A DNA stretch of 64,000 bases from Tetrahymena elliotti 4EA (GCA_000231825.2 JH720334.1:609804-673803); one strand, 5' to 3'. Counted from the first letter of the stretch, positions 47,167 through 60,179 are shown. The notes: generated by a model from the sequence alone, not told the origin. A program made the numbers and translations.

Positions 47167-48640
47167 ATGATTCCTCATTAGTACATGTACTATGTTCCTT
47201 AGAATTAGTACTTATAATTGGGTTAAAATCAGATGCCAGTGTTTCCTGGTTAACCAATCACTGAATTCCGTAATCAAATAATAAATCCTAATATGTAATA
47301 AGTATCTATGTTATAATAACTAAACGATATAAAATTTGCAGACTATCATTAAAACGCTGGGGTCTAAATATATCATCCAAATTATAATCCTACCCAAAAT
47401 TAACATAAAGTAGATAATGATTAAAATGTATCAAGTTAAAATCACCAAAATCAAAGAATATCCTAATAAGGAATGATTAAGACAGAAGAAGAATAATATG
47501 CTAATAATTAATAAATAGAGCAAGAAAGAGTTTTATAATATAAATTTAATCAGTCTGAAAGTAGATTTATCTAAGATTAATCAAATACATACTAAAAATC
47601 ACTTGAGACAAGTAGTTATGAAAAAATGTAATAAACAAAATTGGATGATGAGGAGGATAAAGAGAAAAGCCTAAAGAAAAAAAGACTAAGAGCTGGGAAG
47701 AAGTAGTTATAGACTGCATAATGCAAGGAAGAAGAAAGAGAGTTTTAATCTAATTTAAATAAACAATCATAGTAAAACGAAAAAATTACCACTACATGGA
47801 AGTATGTAAAGTTTGATACTGAGAATTAGAGTCTATAAGAGCTGCCAATAATTTCTAGTCAAAATGAGACTAAGTTACAATAGAAAAATAATTATAAAAT
47901 CAAAATGAAATCGAGTCAAGTAAAAATAAATATTGTCAAGTAAAATTATTAAATCTATTTATTTATTCAGCAAATTTATAAATTTTCGTTTATTTTTTAA
48001 AAACAACCTTTTTTTTAAATGCTAGAAAAAACCCATTTTTTATTTTATTACTTTTCAAATTCAAAATTTTTTTGAATGATTTCCTCATAAATAAATTCTA
48101 ATTTTCTAATTTGCATTTTTTTGTTATTTTAGGTAGGAATGTGAGAAATTCTAATAAAATTTCAAGGTTGAAGAGACTCAAGAAGGAGAAAAGCTAACTG
48201 AAGACAATTAAATAGTTGACAGCAAAATTTCAGGTACGGATTAGCAAGATAACAAGCAAGATTAGGGATAAATCAATGGAAATTTGTGTAAAAATTTGAT
48301 GAGAGCTTTTAACAAATTTGCTTAGAATTATGATTTCAAAGATCCCTCTGTAAAAATATCTCTCTTTCGCTTTCTTGAAAGAAATACATACAGCAATCTA
48401 CAAATGCTAAAAATTTACCACAATCCTAGATACTAGAATATATTTTTAGAATTTGTATAAGGAGGAGCTTTAATGTGGTTATAAAAAAGCAAAGTTATTG
48501 ACACTAACGCACATATAGCTCTTCTAGAAAAAATTATTTAAGGAGATATCTCTATGATTGGCATCAAAAAAAGGAAAAATGTAAGTAAAACAATTACTAA
48601 AAATTTAAAAAAAAAAAGACTTTCTAACAAAAAATATTGA
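47167..48640 (+). CDS. Unrecognised two-exon Gln-rich protein with conserved-looking C-terminal domain
   Basis: Two exons (47167-47939, 48133-48640) give 426 residues; the intron is 193 nt and the junction keeps frame. The first 130 residues are Gln/Asn/Pro/Tyr-rich (MIPHQYMYYVPQNQYLQLGQ). A basic patch follows at about 165-185 (KSLKKKRLRAGKKQLQ), next to Glu-rich sequence, which resembles a nuclear localisation or DNA-contact region. The second exon carries a compact domain: LMRAFNKFAQNYDFKDPSVK, SLFRFLERNTYSNLQMLKIY, HNPRYQNIFLEFVQGGALMW, then a long helix (HIALLEKIIQGDISM) and a basic C-terminus (KTITKNLKKKRL). The domain has the even mix of a folded helical unit. No family comes to mind. 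A nuclear role is inferred from the basic stretches only. Confidence 0.75.
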
Positions 48641-50628
48641 ATAACTCAAGTGCAGCCTGTTGATAAAAACACTTGCAATAATTTCCTTTCATACATTCTC
48701 ACAATAATAAAATTACTATCAAACCACACTTTAAAACTCCCTTTTACATCTATCTATCTTATCTGAATTAGTTAAATATCTTGTAGATCAAACAAATACA
48801 AGAATAATAATAAATAATAATGGTTCAAACACACTTTTAAAATAATAATATCTAGTAATTCAAATCCTTATTTAACATATGATGAGTTAATTTATGACAA
48901 TTTTAAAAAGAATTAAAGAAGAAATACTTAACTAACCTTAACTTTATATACCATCTTCATTTAAATTTTCTTAACACCCTTTTTTGATAAAAATTAATAG
49001 TCAAAAAAATTTAATAATATCTGGCTTAATATTTTGTTAATTTATTCATAGATTTAAGTTTTGTTTCTATGAGAATGAGAGATTAAATAGATTTTCTTTG
49101 TTAATATAATCTTTTTAATTTGACATGATAAAACTTAGTTTTGAAATTTTCTCTTTAAATTGAGGAAGTAAAATTGTAAATTAGAACAAAAATCAATATA
49201 ACAAAGAAAGAATAATTCCTTTCTTTTTAAAACGCAGTGACCTCAGTCAATAATAATTTATCAAAATTTATCCCAGTAGCAATTATCAGATGTTTACTCT
49301 TTAAATTTATTAAATTTTAATTCATCAATCAAATAAAATAAGAAATAAACTTGTTTTTGCTTTTCTTTAAAATTAAAAGATTACATTGCAATTTTTTCTT
49401 TTGATTACAAAAATTATGAATTAGTTTACATAAATAATTGAATAAATTACATATTTCTCTTAAATTTTTTTATTTTCTAATTTTTTACTTCAAGAAGAAT
49501 AATTAGTTCTTTGCTGATTGATTGTTCTTAACTATTCATAAATAATACTTTTTATTAATACATCTTAAAATGTCAATAAATCTTAATTAGTATTTATTAA
49601 TTAGCCTATTTACGTTACTTTAGGTGTTCGAACCTTAAGAGATGCTAAATTTTGGCTTAAATTCTTAACATCACTTATTAATTAGAACTTAATCCATGAA
49701 AAGCCTTTTATAAATTTTGTTATTTAGATTACAAATAATTATACATTATTTTATTGTTCACGCTAAGACCTTTGATATAATAAATTAGATAGTTTTTTTG
49801 ATTAACATTTAAACAAATATCATAACAAGTAAATTAAAGCAAAATCTGAAAATCTAAGCTAAATTGGTTTATAAATAAGCCTCAAGATCATTGAGATAAG
49901 AGAAACAATCACTTTCTAGATACTATCAAAATTTATCGCTTTTGCAAATATTTATTTTAAAATCAGTACCTATAAAAGAAATTAAGTTTTTACTTCCACT
50001 TTTATTTTAAAATTTTTCAAAATTGTATTAAAAAACAATAAATTTTTAACAAATTCAAGATAATTTAGCATATTATTTTATTTCTCTTTGAAGATTTAAG
50101 TTAAAAAGAAGTACTTAAAGTCATTTCTTTTTTTATCTAAGATATTTAATAAAAATATCCTCACTTAAGAAAGCACAACCTAAGAAAAAAGAATTTATCT
50201 GCTCTGTAATTAAATTATTCTTTTCAAATCTTAAATAAATTTTTTCTTTCAAATTAATGAAGATTACAGATATTTTAAAATAACGCCTAAATCTCTGTAA
50301 AAAAAAATTTAGTATTTATCACAAATTTGTTTTTAATTTTTGTAACCTGAACAGAAATACTAAGTATTTAAAAATATATGTTATTAAACTTTTTTATTTA
50401 GATTGTTTTACCTTTTTATATTTTTTAAATACTTGGGTTTAAATAAAAAAAACTATTATTATGGAAAAAACAAAAAATTTATATGTATTTCTTATGATTT
50501 TAATTTAATAAATTATTTTAAACATTTATTTTTTTGAAAAAAGCTGAATTTTAGAATCATAAAATTTTGAATCTTTATATTATTATCATTTATTTTTTCT
50601 TTTTCACATCTAAAACTAATTTGCTTCA
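48641..50628. other. Gene-poor region
   Basis: About 2 kb of AT-rich DNA with several short direct AT-rich similarities. A plus-strand code-6 frame at 49570-50091 (173 codons) is noted under rejected items. No gene called. Confidence 0.5.
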
Positions 50629-51347
50629 ATGACTAAAATCAAACTCTCTTCAATTCTCTTAGCTGTTTTTATCACTCTTGCGATGATTCTTTCTGCCTAA
50701 TCGGGCAGAAATATGCTTTACAATTATTAAAATTTCAATAAATCTATTGATAGTGATCTAGCATTAGAGAAATAGTACCCTGAAATATTTGGAGGTAATA
50801 AGATTATTAAAACAAATCACTTTCTAACACCATTTTTTGACATTCATATTTTAATGATCTAATAACAACTCTACAATATTTTTTAACAAAAGCAAATGAT
50901 ATTTTGATTAAAGTGGAGTTCTTCTGCTTTTTGGCAACTATATTCGGATTTATCTTTTCACATATAAAATTTGAAAGCAAAATGTGTAGAATATTTGTAG
51001 CCCTTTCATTTATTTTATCTACAGTTTGGATCAACTTTGCTTTCTTATTTCTTTATGGAGCCTCTGATTTAAATGACTTTATGGCTTCAAATTATTTACA
51101 TGTTAAGACCCTCGAAGAAAAAAATGACCCTGAAAATTAAGTTGACCCAGATATGTATCTTTTCCTTAATTCATGGCGTATTCTACATCAAATAAGGAAA
51201 ATTCTATTTATATCTATTTTACCTATCCAAATAATTTACTTGGTGCTCTTTAGAAAATTTTTTGTACAAAAGAAGGAATAGATAGAGAAGAAAAAAATGT
51301 TAGAAATGATGAAAATATACGAATAGCTAGAACAAAATTAAATTTGA
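50629..51347 (+). CDS. Small membrane protein with signal peptide
   Basis: Best model: exon 50629-50794, intron 50795-50892 (GTAATAAG...AAAAG), exon 50893-51347, giving 206 residues. Residues 1-23 are a signal peptide (MTKIKLSSILLAVFITLAMI). After splicing there are three hydrophobic helices: VEFFCFLATIFGFIF, CRIFVALSFILSTVWINFAF and ILFISILPIQIIYLVLF. A loop after the second has YGASDLNDFMASNYLHVKTL, and the C-terminus is charged (KKEQIEKKKMLEMMKIYEQL). The proposed intron itself reads as credible protein in two frames (PFFDIHI in one, FNDLITTLQYFLTK in the next), so a one-base frameshift rather than an intron is an alternative. No family recognised; location in the endomembrane system or at the surface is inferred from the signal peptide. 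Confidence 0.7.
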
Positions 51348-52335
51348 CCTTTTGAGTAATTCCTTTTAAAACAGGTCAGTTTATCTATCTATATTTTTAC
51401 TTACAAATTCATCTTTTAAAATAAGCAATCTCTTAAAATTTGAAAAATATGCTAGTGCATCTTATCCTAGTTGAACAAATTTAAAAAGCTGACTTATATT
51501 TGTATTAATTTCATTATGAATTAATTTTTTTATTTGTAAATCTCTTTTCAAAGATTACTTTATTTTATAAATAGCATGTTTAAAATTTTCTCATCATATT
51601 TAATGAAATTATTTTGTAAGTGTGCTATAATTTAAACATAATTTTATGCTTTATTTTTTATCAATCTTTCTTTTATTTTTTTGAGAAAGTTGAAAACTAA
51701 ACAAATTAGATTAAATTGTAAGCAAATTAAAATTGTAAACAGCTGGTTAATTAAATTTACTATTTATTTATTGATTATATTTAACTGTTCAAAAAGCTTC
51801 TATAAATATATTCACCTAGTTTTAGTGAACTTTCTTGTATGTTGTTGTTTTTAAACTTAGCAATATTTTATTCATTAATATTTTTTAATTAGTTATTAAA
51901 AAAATCTAGTTTCCCTCCAAAATATAACAAGCTGCTTTGAAAATGATTAATTTTCAATCTCCTGAAAAAGAATTTCCTATAAGATATTTTTTTTTAAACG
52001 CTTTTTCTTGCTCCAAGAAAACATTATAACTTAAAAATAAAATGAACCAGTGAATGCTAGCAAGTGATTTATTAATCCTTAATATAAATAATTATTTATT
52101 AAAGTTATTTCTGTGGTTAGTTATAACTGGTTAGTAAATATTGAAGTTTGTGCCAGTTTTTTTAGAAAAGTTAGAATTTACAAGCTTGAAATTTAAAAAT
52201 GAAAACATTCAAATTTATTTTTTTGATCTCAGGATAGTATACATTTTTTATTATTTATGTATTAACTTTATATTCTTATTATCAAACAAAAAATAAAATA
52301 TTCATTATCTTATCCTTATGTTTGAAACAAAATCA
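51348..52335. other. Convergent intergenic region
   Basis: About 1 kb of AT-rich sequence downstream of a plus-strand gene and of a minus-strand frame. Nothing recognised. Confidence 0.5.
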
Positions 52336-52755
52336 TCATTTGAAATTAAAACAAAAATAATGATTTTGAAAATTTGTAACAATTGAATTTTTTTCTTCAG
52401 AAGTATATTTAAAATATTACTGTATCAACATATTACCCTCCATTAAATATTAATTTTCTTCATAGAATATTGATTGAAATTTAATAGGCATTTCAAATAT
52501 TATTTTCCCAAAAGTAGATAACATTTAAGATTTTCCAAGAAAAGACGTTTTCAATATTTTTTTCGAATGAAAATTTACTATTAAATTAATAATAAGCTCA
52601 TTCTTCTTGAATAAAAAAGAAGACAGTAGAATTTGTAAATCAAAAGGACCGTCCTTTAATGATTCTTCTAACCCTATAAATTTCTTCATATTTATGAATT
52701 GAAGAATAATTTTAAATAAAGTATCTAACATTGCATTAAATTCATACATCTTCAA
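52336..52755 (-). CDS. Hypothetical protein, 139 residues
   Basis: A code-6 frame from ATG 52755 to TGA 52336-52338. The composition is less AT-driven than the flanks and coding-like: GLEESLKDGPFDLQILLSSF, LKTSFLGKSQMLSTFGK, EMPIKFQSIFYEENQYLMEG. The frame continues upstream of the ATG (KFDNSNISIEQKYLILK) to an in-frame TGA directly preceded by MNNLG, so an upstream exon or a different start is possible. It is predicted soluble and helical. No family recognised; its neighbours give no clue. Confidence 0.45.
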
Positions 52756-53576
52756 AATTAGATATTTTTATTCTATTGAAATATTGCTATTGTCAAATTT
52801 TCAACCTAAATTATTCATTTTTTTTAACTTTTTAGAGTTTGAAATCTTAAAGATTAATATTATGTATGATCTATGTTTTGTTTTTTGATGTAGAATAAAT
52901 AATAATAATTTTTTTTATATGATTCATGTTGATGAAATAATTTGCAAGTTTTTTCTTTAAAGAGAAATTTTAAAATTGATAAGGTTAAATTGTTTTAATA
53001 TATTCTTGTATTTTAATATTTTATTTAAAATTTAAGGATATTTTTAAAATATTATTTTTATTAGTTTTAGATGTAAATTTAAATTTGTTAAAATTTACAA
53101 ACATTTTTTGATAGGCTTTGAATAGGAATTTGAAACTATAACATGTCTTGAATTAAAAAAATTATTGATTTTTTTGGGCTATTTCTTTATCAATATTAAA
53201 TTAGTTTGATGGATTTTTAATTTAGATCTATGAAAACATTGTTTGCAAAAAAAAATAAATATTGTTGAACAATATTTTTTTTTTATTAGATTAAAAAAAA
53301 TATTAATTAAAATGGTGATTTTAATAGGAATTATATGTAAAAGGGTATTTCTTATTTGTGGTTAATAGTAACTTTGATCAACATTATTTATTGGTTAATT
53401 AAGAAACTCAAATTATTATTAATTTTTATGGGTAACTTTGAAATTTTATAACTAAAAACTTTTGGTTGTGTTTGATTCTCTTGGATAAGATTGATGATAT
53501 CTTTTTTCTTAATTTTTAAGTAAGTTAATCCTAAAAAGTCAATAAATAATACATCATTCAAATTTGATATTACATT
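52756..53576. other. Divergent intergenic region
   Basis: About 0.8 kb of AT-rich DNA upstream of the pseudokinase gene; presumed promoter. Nothing else seen. Confidence 0.5.
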
Positions 53577-56500
53577 ATGATAGGATAGTAGGATGTAGAC
53601 GAAGAGTTTAGGAAAGTTAATTTGAACTAAAATTTTAAGCGCAGATTGTTTACGAAATCAAATTAGCTTCAAAAAAATCTAAATAATTCTACTCATCTTT
53701 TAAAAGATAGTTTAAGAGATGTGCATATCATCTACGAAAATTAATATTATCTCATTAAAAGAGTCGAAAATGTTAAAAAATGCATGTATTTTACTCAAAT
53801 CGTTCCCACTGATATCAATAATTTTGATATTAGCAGCATGAACCATGAAAATATTCTTTAAATAGGTCAAGAAGATAACATTTTCATTGCTGAACCCATG
53901 CTTATGACTTTACAAAATTACATTTATTAGCAATAAGATATTAGCAATGACTTAGAATAAATTATAAAATAAATTGCCAATTTTATTTAGTTTCTTCATT
54001 CATAAAATCTTGCTCATACTGAATTAAGTACAAAGAATTTTTTAATTAATGAAAAATTGCAACTAAGAGCAGTGCCTTTACCTCAAGAAGGAGTACAGTA
54101 TCGTGCTCCTGAAAGAATAATTGGATATGATGTTGAAAATATGAAAAGCGAAGATATGTTTTAACTAGGATGTATTATTCTAGAGTTGTTAGCAAGAAAA
54201 CCAATTTTAGAGTCACATGATGAAACAAATCAAATGATTAAATATTCTATTTTCTTAGGCAGGCCAGTAGATATTATTTATCGCAGTATCTATCATCAAT
54301 TACCTGATACTTAACCTGTTGATATTGATAAATACTTATCTCACTGTGATTAAAGATTAGTTAATCTCATACCCTAGCTTTTAGTTTATGACCCAGAAAA
54401 AAGAGCTACCATATAGCAAGTATAAAATTATTTGAATTAAGTTTATCCAAGTTATAGGCCATCTTCGAAATCTAGTACTAACAATTCTCCTCTTTCACTA
54501 AAATCACAAAGAATGACACCATACTCTTTAAGAAACAGAAATAAAGGTTATGGAAACTTAAATAATGGCTCACCAAATTATTATTATCAAGATGAAGCAC
54601 CAAGTATAAACCTCTATGATGATAGTCCTGATGAATTATCACCAGAATCCAATTATTCTAAAAAGAAGATAGATGAATAAATGAGAACAATAGTTGAAGA
54701 AAATAGTTTAAATAATGGTGGTATATCTTAGCTAAGAGAAAAGATTTTAAGTGGAAAGTAAAATCAACCTTCTATTGATAACAATTAAGGTGCTTAACAA
54801 TATAGCAAATCTTAATATCCAAGGAATCATTCATCTGCTTCAAACTCATCAAATAATTAAAGACTTAATAGCGCTTAAAAGCCATAAACTCCCAAAAGAT
54901 ATAATTAAAATAGCATGCTTTTTAACAATGATGATTACTTGAAACCATAAATAATCTAAGACAGATTAACTCCCTTAAGTAATAAAAGACATTCTTCCTA
55001 GAAAACTAATAATAGTAATATTACTGGTAGAGGATTCTTTATAGATGTTCCAAATAAAGAAAAGAATATTTAAGATCATTTGACTTCATTTTAACACTTG
55101 TAGAAGATTTTTGGTGAGGAAAATAAGTAAAAAAGTGATGATGAAAGAAAAAAAAAATTAGAAGAAGAAATGAAAAAGTAAGCAGAAGAAGACTGGAGGA
55201 AGAAGGAAGAAGAAGATAAGAAAAAAAGAGATGAAGAAGAAAGGATAAAGAAAGATGAAGAAGAAAAGAAAAAGAGAGATGAGCAAGAGTAGAAAAGGAA
55301 AGAAGTAGAAGAAAAGAGGAAAAAAGATGAAGAAGAAAAAAAGAAGAGAGATGAAGAAGAGAAGAAAAAGAAAGATGAAGAGGAAAAGAAGTTGAGAGAC
55401 GAAGAAGAAAGGAGGAAGAAAGATTTAGAAGATAAGAAAAAGAAAGAAGAAGATGAAAAAAGGTAAAGAGAGGAAGAAGAGAACAGAAAGAAAGATGACT
55501 TGTAAAAAAAGAAAGATGAAGAATAAAAGTAGTTACTTGAAGAGCATAGAAAAAAATAATAGGAAGAAGAAAATAAAAGGAAATTGGAAGAGGATCTTAG
55601 AAAAAAGTTAGAAGAGGAGTAAAAAAGGATAGAGGAATAACTAAGAAAGTAATTTGAGCTTTAGCAAAAGCAAAAAGAAGATGAGTTAAGAAAGAAGGAA
55701 GAAGAATAGAGAAAAAAAGATGAAGAGCTCAAAAAGAAAGAAGAAGAAAAGTTAAAGTTAGAATAAGAATTAAAGAAAAAAGAGGAAGCACTTAGATTAA
55801 AGGAGGAAGAAGATAGAAAACTAAAAGAAGAGCTTGCTAATAAAGAAAATCAATAAAAACAAGAAGAATAATAAAAAATCCTTAATGTCTAGAAAGAGGC
55901 TGAAGAGAAACTTCGTAAATAGTTGGAGGAAGAGCAATAAAAACTTAAAAACTTATAAGAAGAATTGCTTAAGAAGTAAAAAGAAGATGAAGAAAATGCT
56001 AAGAAAAAGCAACTTTAAGAATAAAAAGAAAAAGAATAGGAAATTTAATAACTTAAATTAAAGTAAGAATAGCTTAATGAGCAGGAGAGGAAATAGAAAG
56101 AGTTAGCTGCAGAGCTTGAAAAGAAAGGAAAATTAGCATTAGAAGCATTGAAGAATGAATAACTTAAAATGTAAGAAGAAGCCAGAAAAAAAGAAGAGTA
56201 AATGTTATTGGAGCTGAAAAAAAAAGAAGAAGAACTTTAAAAATAGAAAGAGTAGGCTGAAATGGAAAGAAAGAAAAAAGAAGAAGAATTAGAATAACAA
56301 AAAAAGAGAGAGTTAGAAGAAATTTAGAAAAAGTAAGAACTACTCAAATAAAAAGAACAAGAGTTGGAAAAGCAAAGAAAGATTGAAGAAGAAAAACAAC
56401 GTGAATTTGAAGAATAAAAAAAGAGGGAATAAGAAAATTAAAAACAGAAAGAAATAGAATTAAATCAGTTGAAATAAAAAGAACTTGAGAAGTTGAAGGA

Positions 56501-57926
56501 AATTGAAGAAAGAAAAGAACGTGAAGAGTTAGAGAAATAAAAAAAATAAAAAGAAGTAGAAAAGAGGCTTCAAGAAATAGAAAATTAAAAGAAGAAAGAG
56601 TTGTAGGAATTAATGAAGTAAAAAGAGTTAGAAAGATAAAAGTTAAGAGAGCTTGAAGAAAAAGATAAGGAACTTGCAAGAAAAAAAGAAAAAGATCAAA
56701 AAAAGAACTTAGAAAATGAAAGAGAAAAAAAAAATCAGAAACAATAATAGCCAAAATAATCAGATTCAGATGTTAGAACATAAAAAGAAGATTCTTAAAT
56801 TGAATCATCTAAACCTTTAAAATAACCTAAACTTGTTAATAAGTAAATTTCAACAGAGCAATCATAAGAAGATAGAAAGCCTGCACAAAATAATAATAAT
56901 AACAACAATAATACGAATTAAGGAAATATTATTATTCTACCTGAATCTACTTAAAGATAATAAATGATTTCTAATATCCTATAACAAGAGATTGAGTTCA
57001 ATGAAATATATAGGTAAAGATAAGGTTATACTCATTATAGATTTAAGAATAATTAGGTAAATAATCCAAATACCATTGTCAATAATAGATATTAGTAAAA
57101 TCCCAACAGTTCTAAAGCCACTCCATAAATTTATGACTCAAAGTAGAGTTTTTATCTTTAAAATAACTAAGATAATCTTGATGCAAATCCTTCTTTAACC
57201 TTTAGAACTCCTAGAATAAATACAGATCATTCAACTATAAAATCAGCTCTTATAAATTCTAATGATAGAAATAATTAAAATTATAAAATGGATTCTCCAG
57301 TTTCTAATATACCGAGATCCAAGCATAAAATTTAATTAAATGGAAATACTATTGTGGTAGAAGAAACTCCAGAAAACTCAATACATTCTTTTGGCAACTT
57401 GCCTTCTTATCAACCTGTTTATAAAGAGAAATAGCCTAGAATTATTAACAAAAATAAACAAATTATACCTCCTTTGAGAAGTATAGCTATTAGTCTTCCT
57501 CCTGCTTCTGATAGACGGAAATAGTCTCCTTCTTAACCTGGTACTGACAGGAAATATTAAGATAGCAAAAAGAATACTTTGAATAAATCTGTTGATGTTA
57601 AGAAGAAAAAGAAAAAGTCCAAAGGTGGAAATAGTGAAATAAAACGAAAAAATAACTATGATGACTATAAAATGCCACCTTTATCTGCTCGAAATAGTAG
57701 CTTCTAATAATTACAAGATGAGAGAACCAAATTCAGATAGTCACATGATGGTTAAGTAATTACCTAATCAAACACAGATTCTATACACTCTATATTAAAT
57801 CCAACAAGAATGAGCTAGTAAAACATGTATTTAACCACAAAACCTGATCAACCTACTGTATTTAATACTAGATTGTTAGCACGTCCACCTACATTTTTAA
57901 TTTAAAAAGATACAGATGAAGACTGA
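53577..57926 (+). CDS. Pseudokinase with very long charged helix and low-complexity tail
   Basis: A single-exon protein of 1,449 residues, ATG 53577-53579, stop TGA 57924-57926. Residues about 45-300 follow the protein kinase fold: a lysine in YYLIKRVEN (residue 61), IANFIQFLHSQNLAHTELST (about 133-152), YRAPERI (about 175-181), MFQLGCIILELLARKP and LLVYDPEKRAT. Key catalytic parts are lost: no glycine-rich loop, HRD is HTE (Asp to Glu) and there is no DFG (the segment reads LQLRAVPLPQEGVQYRAPE). It is therefore predicted to be a pseudokinase, perhaps a scaffold. Residues about 300-510 are Ser/Asn/Pro-rich. Residues about 518-1061 are nearly pure Glu, Lys, Arg, Gln and Asp with few hydrophobic residues, typical of a single alpha-helix or coiled-coil rod. 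The final 390 residues are polar and disordered, with KKKKKSKGG. Gln codons TAA and TAG fill the rod. Confidence 0.9.
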
Positions 57927-58610
57927 TATATTAAATATGATTAAAATAAATATTAAAATAAAAAAAATCTTTAAAAAAAATTAATTGTTCAAATCCTAAA
58001 AATTTTACACTAAATACCTTTTATTATTTCAATTTCATGTTAAAAACACATTTTTCTGAATAAAAACTCAATGAAAGAAATTTTTTTATTTTATTTTAAT
58101 GATAGTATTTTACATTTAAATCAAATTTGTGTTTTTTTACTGCAGTTCTTTTATTGTAAAATTTTAAACATTTTAATTGATATAAAATTTCAAAATTTAT
58201 TTAATTTGCTAAATTTATGAATCTTCTTAACTTTTGGGTTTAAATTATTTTATTTTTACCCAAAAAAAATGTTTTGATTTCTAAATTTTTTTCACACACT
58301 AACGTAACTATTTATAAATTAATAAATTAATTATAGATTTTTGTCTCCTTTTCATCAATATTTTTCTAAAAAACAATCAAAAAACTAAAAAAAAAGTTCT
58401 TGGTATGTAAAAGCAATGTGTTTAGTTTTATGAATAGAATCTAAAGTTTTTTTATTTAGTTGGCAATATTTATCTTCCTCATTTGGTATATGATTGCCAA
58501 ATGAATTTTAGTTAAAATTAAAATATATTTAAAATAAGCTTTTAATTGTTTAATTGATCTATATTTTTATTTAAGCTCTGAATGACAAATATTTTTAATA
58601 TCACAATAAA
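57927..58610. other. Convergent intergenic region
   Basis: AT-rich spacer between two converging genes; presumed 3' ends of both. Nothing else seen. Confidence 0.6.
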
Positions 58611-60179
58611 TCATTTAGAAATAGAATCATATAGTTAATGAAGTTATCTTATTCTATCATTTATTTTGTTGATAATCAAATTATTTTTAGGAGAGCAAGC
58701 TAAAGTCATTTCCTATGCCTCAGTCATTAGGTTAATAGAGTCTGAGAAAAATCTACAATTCTCAGCAGCAATACTCATGTTATAAAGGAATGAAACATTT
58801 TCAATAGTCTCTTCCATCTAATTATTTCTCTCATACATTCTTAGTACTTTTTTGTAATAGGTGAGAGCATCATCAAATTTTCTTAGATTTAATAAGCAGT
58901 TAGCAAGGTTTATCAAAGGATTTATAACTTAAGGGCATTCATAGTTGAAATTATTTTTCATTATATCATAGCTTTTTTGAAAATTTAACAATGCTGAATT
59001 ATATTTTCTGTGTTTTTAAAGGATCAGTCCTATTCTCTAAAGAATTTCCACACTCTCAATTCTATCTTCACCTAAGATTTATTCTTGTAGCCAAAGTGCT
59101 TCCTTAAAAATAAATTATTTAAATCAAAAAATATTATTTATTAAATTTTAAGTAAATTACTTTGTAAAACCTAAATGCCTCAAAATATTATTACTGTCTA
59201 TCAAATAATTCTGCAAGATTAAAGTTAATTCTTGAAGCCTCCATTGAGTTAGCTTTATCTTCAAACTTTATAATTGTGAACAAGCTTTTCTTTAAGTAAG
59301 TTATTGCTTCTTAAGTTTTATTAAATTTCATACAAATTAACCCATATTATTCATACTGCTAAGCAAGCTCTATTTAATGGTTTTCAATAATTTTATCTGA
59401 TTTTTTCTATTTTTATTTTTCTTCTTCCTCTTATTTACTTTCTAATTCTGAAAGTTTCAGTCTAGATTCTTCATACTCCTAAAAGTATATTTAATTTAGA
59501 AAATTAATAAAAAAACACGCAAATTAATACAATATATAATTATTAATAATTGATATTTAAATTGATTTTATAAACTATTTACTTGATTGTAAGATTCAAA
59601 TTCCTCAACAGAAGTTTATTTAAATTCTACGACAATAGGCTCATCTCCAGGTGTTTCTTATTACTCTTTTATAATATGAAGTCTATCATCTTTATGCTTT
59701 TAAAAGAACCATTTAATAGCAAAATCTAGAGGCTAAGCAGGTCTTTTAGTAATTAAATTAAAAACTAATTCTTCTATGTATAAGTCAACATGATCTCTTA
59801 AATATTCCTTCATTTAAAGCTTCAGAATCAAAGAAAAAAACCTTTAAAAGTTATTTAAAATGTTTTAATTTTACTTCCAATCCTTAAGGGGTGAGGTTTT
59901 AATCTTAGTGAATAGGTTAAGGATGATAAATTTAGTTATTTTTGTATATCTGCAACCATTCATAACTGAATTTAAGCTAATATTTTCATTTAAAATATTT
60001 TACTTGATAAAGATAAAAATAATTTTTTACAAAACTATGAGGTCTCTCTTTAAGTGCATCTATTATTAACTGGTTTAAAAAATCTCTGATTTAATCCTCT
60101 AAATACTATTCAAGTCTTTTTTATTTACTAGGAGATAAATATGACTTAGGCATCATACTTTCTTCAGCTTATCCAAGAG
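58611..60179 (-). CDS. Two RIIa-type domains plus TPR repeats, in frame with the upstream E1
   Basis: This is the C-terminal part of the reading frame that begins as the E1. If it is a separate gene, its start would be ATG 60156 (MMPKSYLSPSKQK...). Two adjacent units resemble the RIIa/DPY-30 dimerisation-docking fold: LEQYLEDQIRDFLNQLIIDA...RPHSFVKNYF, and after a long intron MKEYLRDHVDLYIEELVFNL...RPAQPLDFAIKWF. Such domains dimerise and bind amphipathic helices, and are typical of ciliary and PKA-anchoring proteins. A coiled stretch follows (EESRLKLSELESKQEEEEKQ), then three to four TPR units (LAQQYEQYGLICMKFNKTQE; ALLNFQKSYDIMKNNFNYEC; FDDALTYYKKVLRMYERNNQ), ending ...HQLYDSISK, TGA 58611-58613. 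Introns lie at about 59820-60000, 59500-59580 and 59110-59160. The RIIa call rests on pattern, the TPR call is better. Confidence 0.75.

Noticed and set aside
49621..49640. GTTCGAACC resembling a tRNA T-loop
   Set aside because: The flanking bases do not form a T-stem or acceptor stem, and no anticodon arm could be placed.
49570..50091. Plus-strand code-6 frame of 173 codons with hydrophobic start (MSINLNQYLLISLFTLLQ)
   Set aside because: With one stop codon only, frames of this length occur by chance, and base composition equals the flanking spacer. No domain or intron support.
56344..56754. A 136-residue standard-code open frame on the minus strand (Phe/Leu/Ser-rich)
   Set aside because: It is the antisense of the Glu/Lys/Gln-rich rod of the pseudokinase; repetitive purine codons automatically give an open antisense frame.
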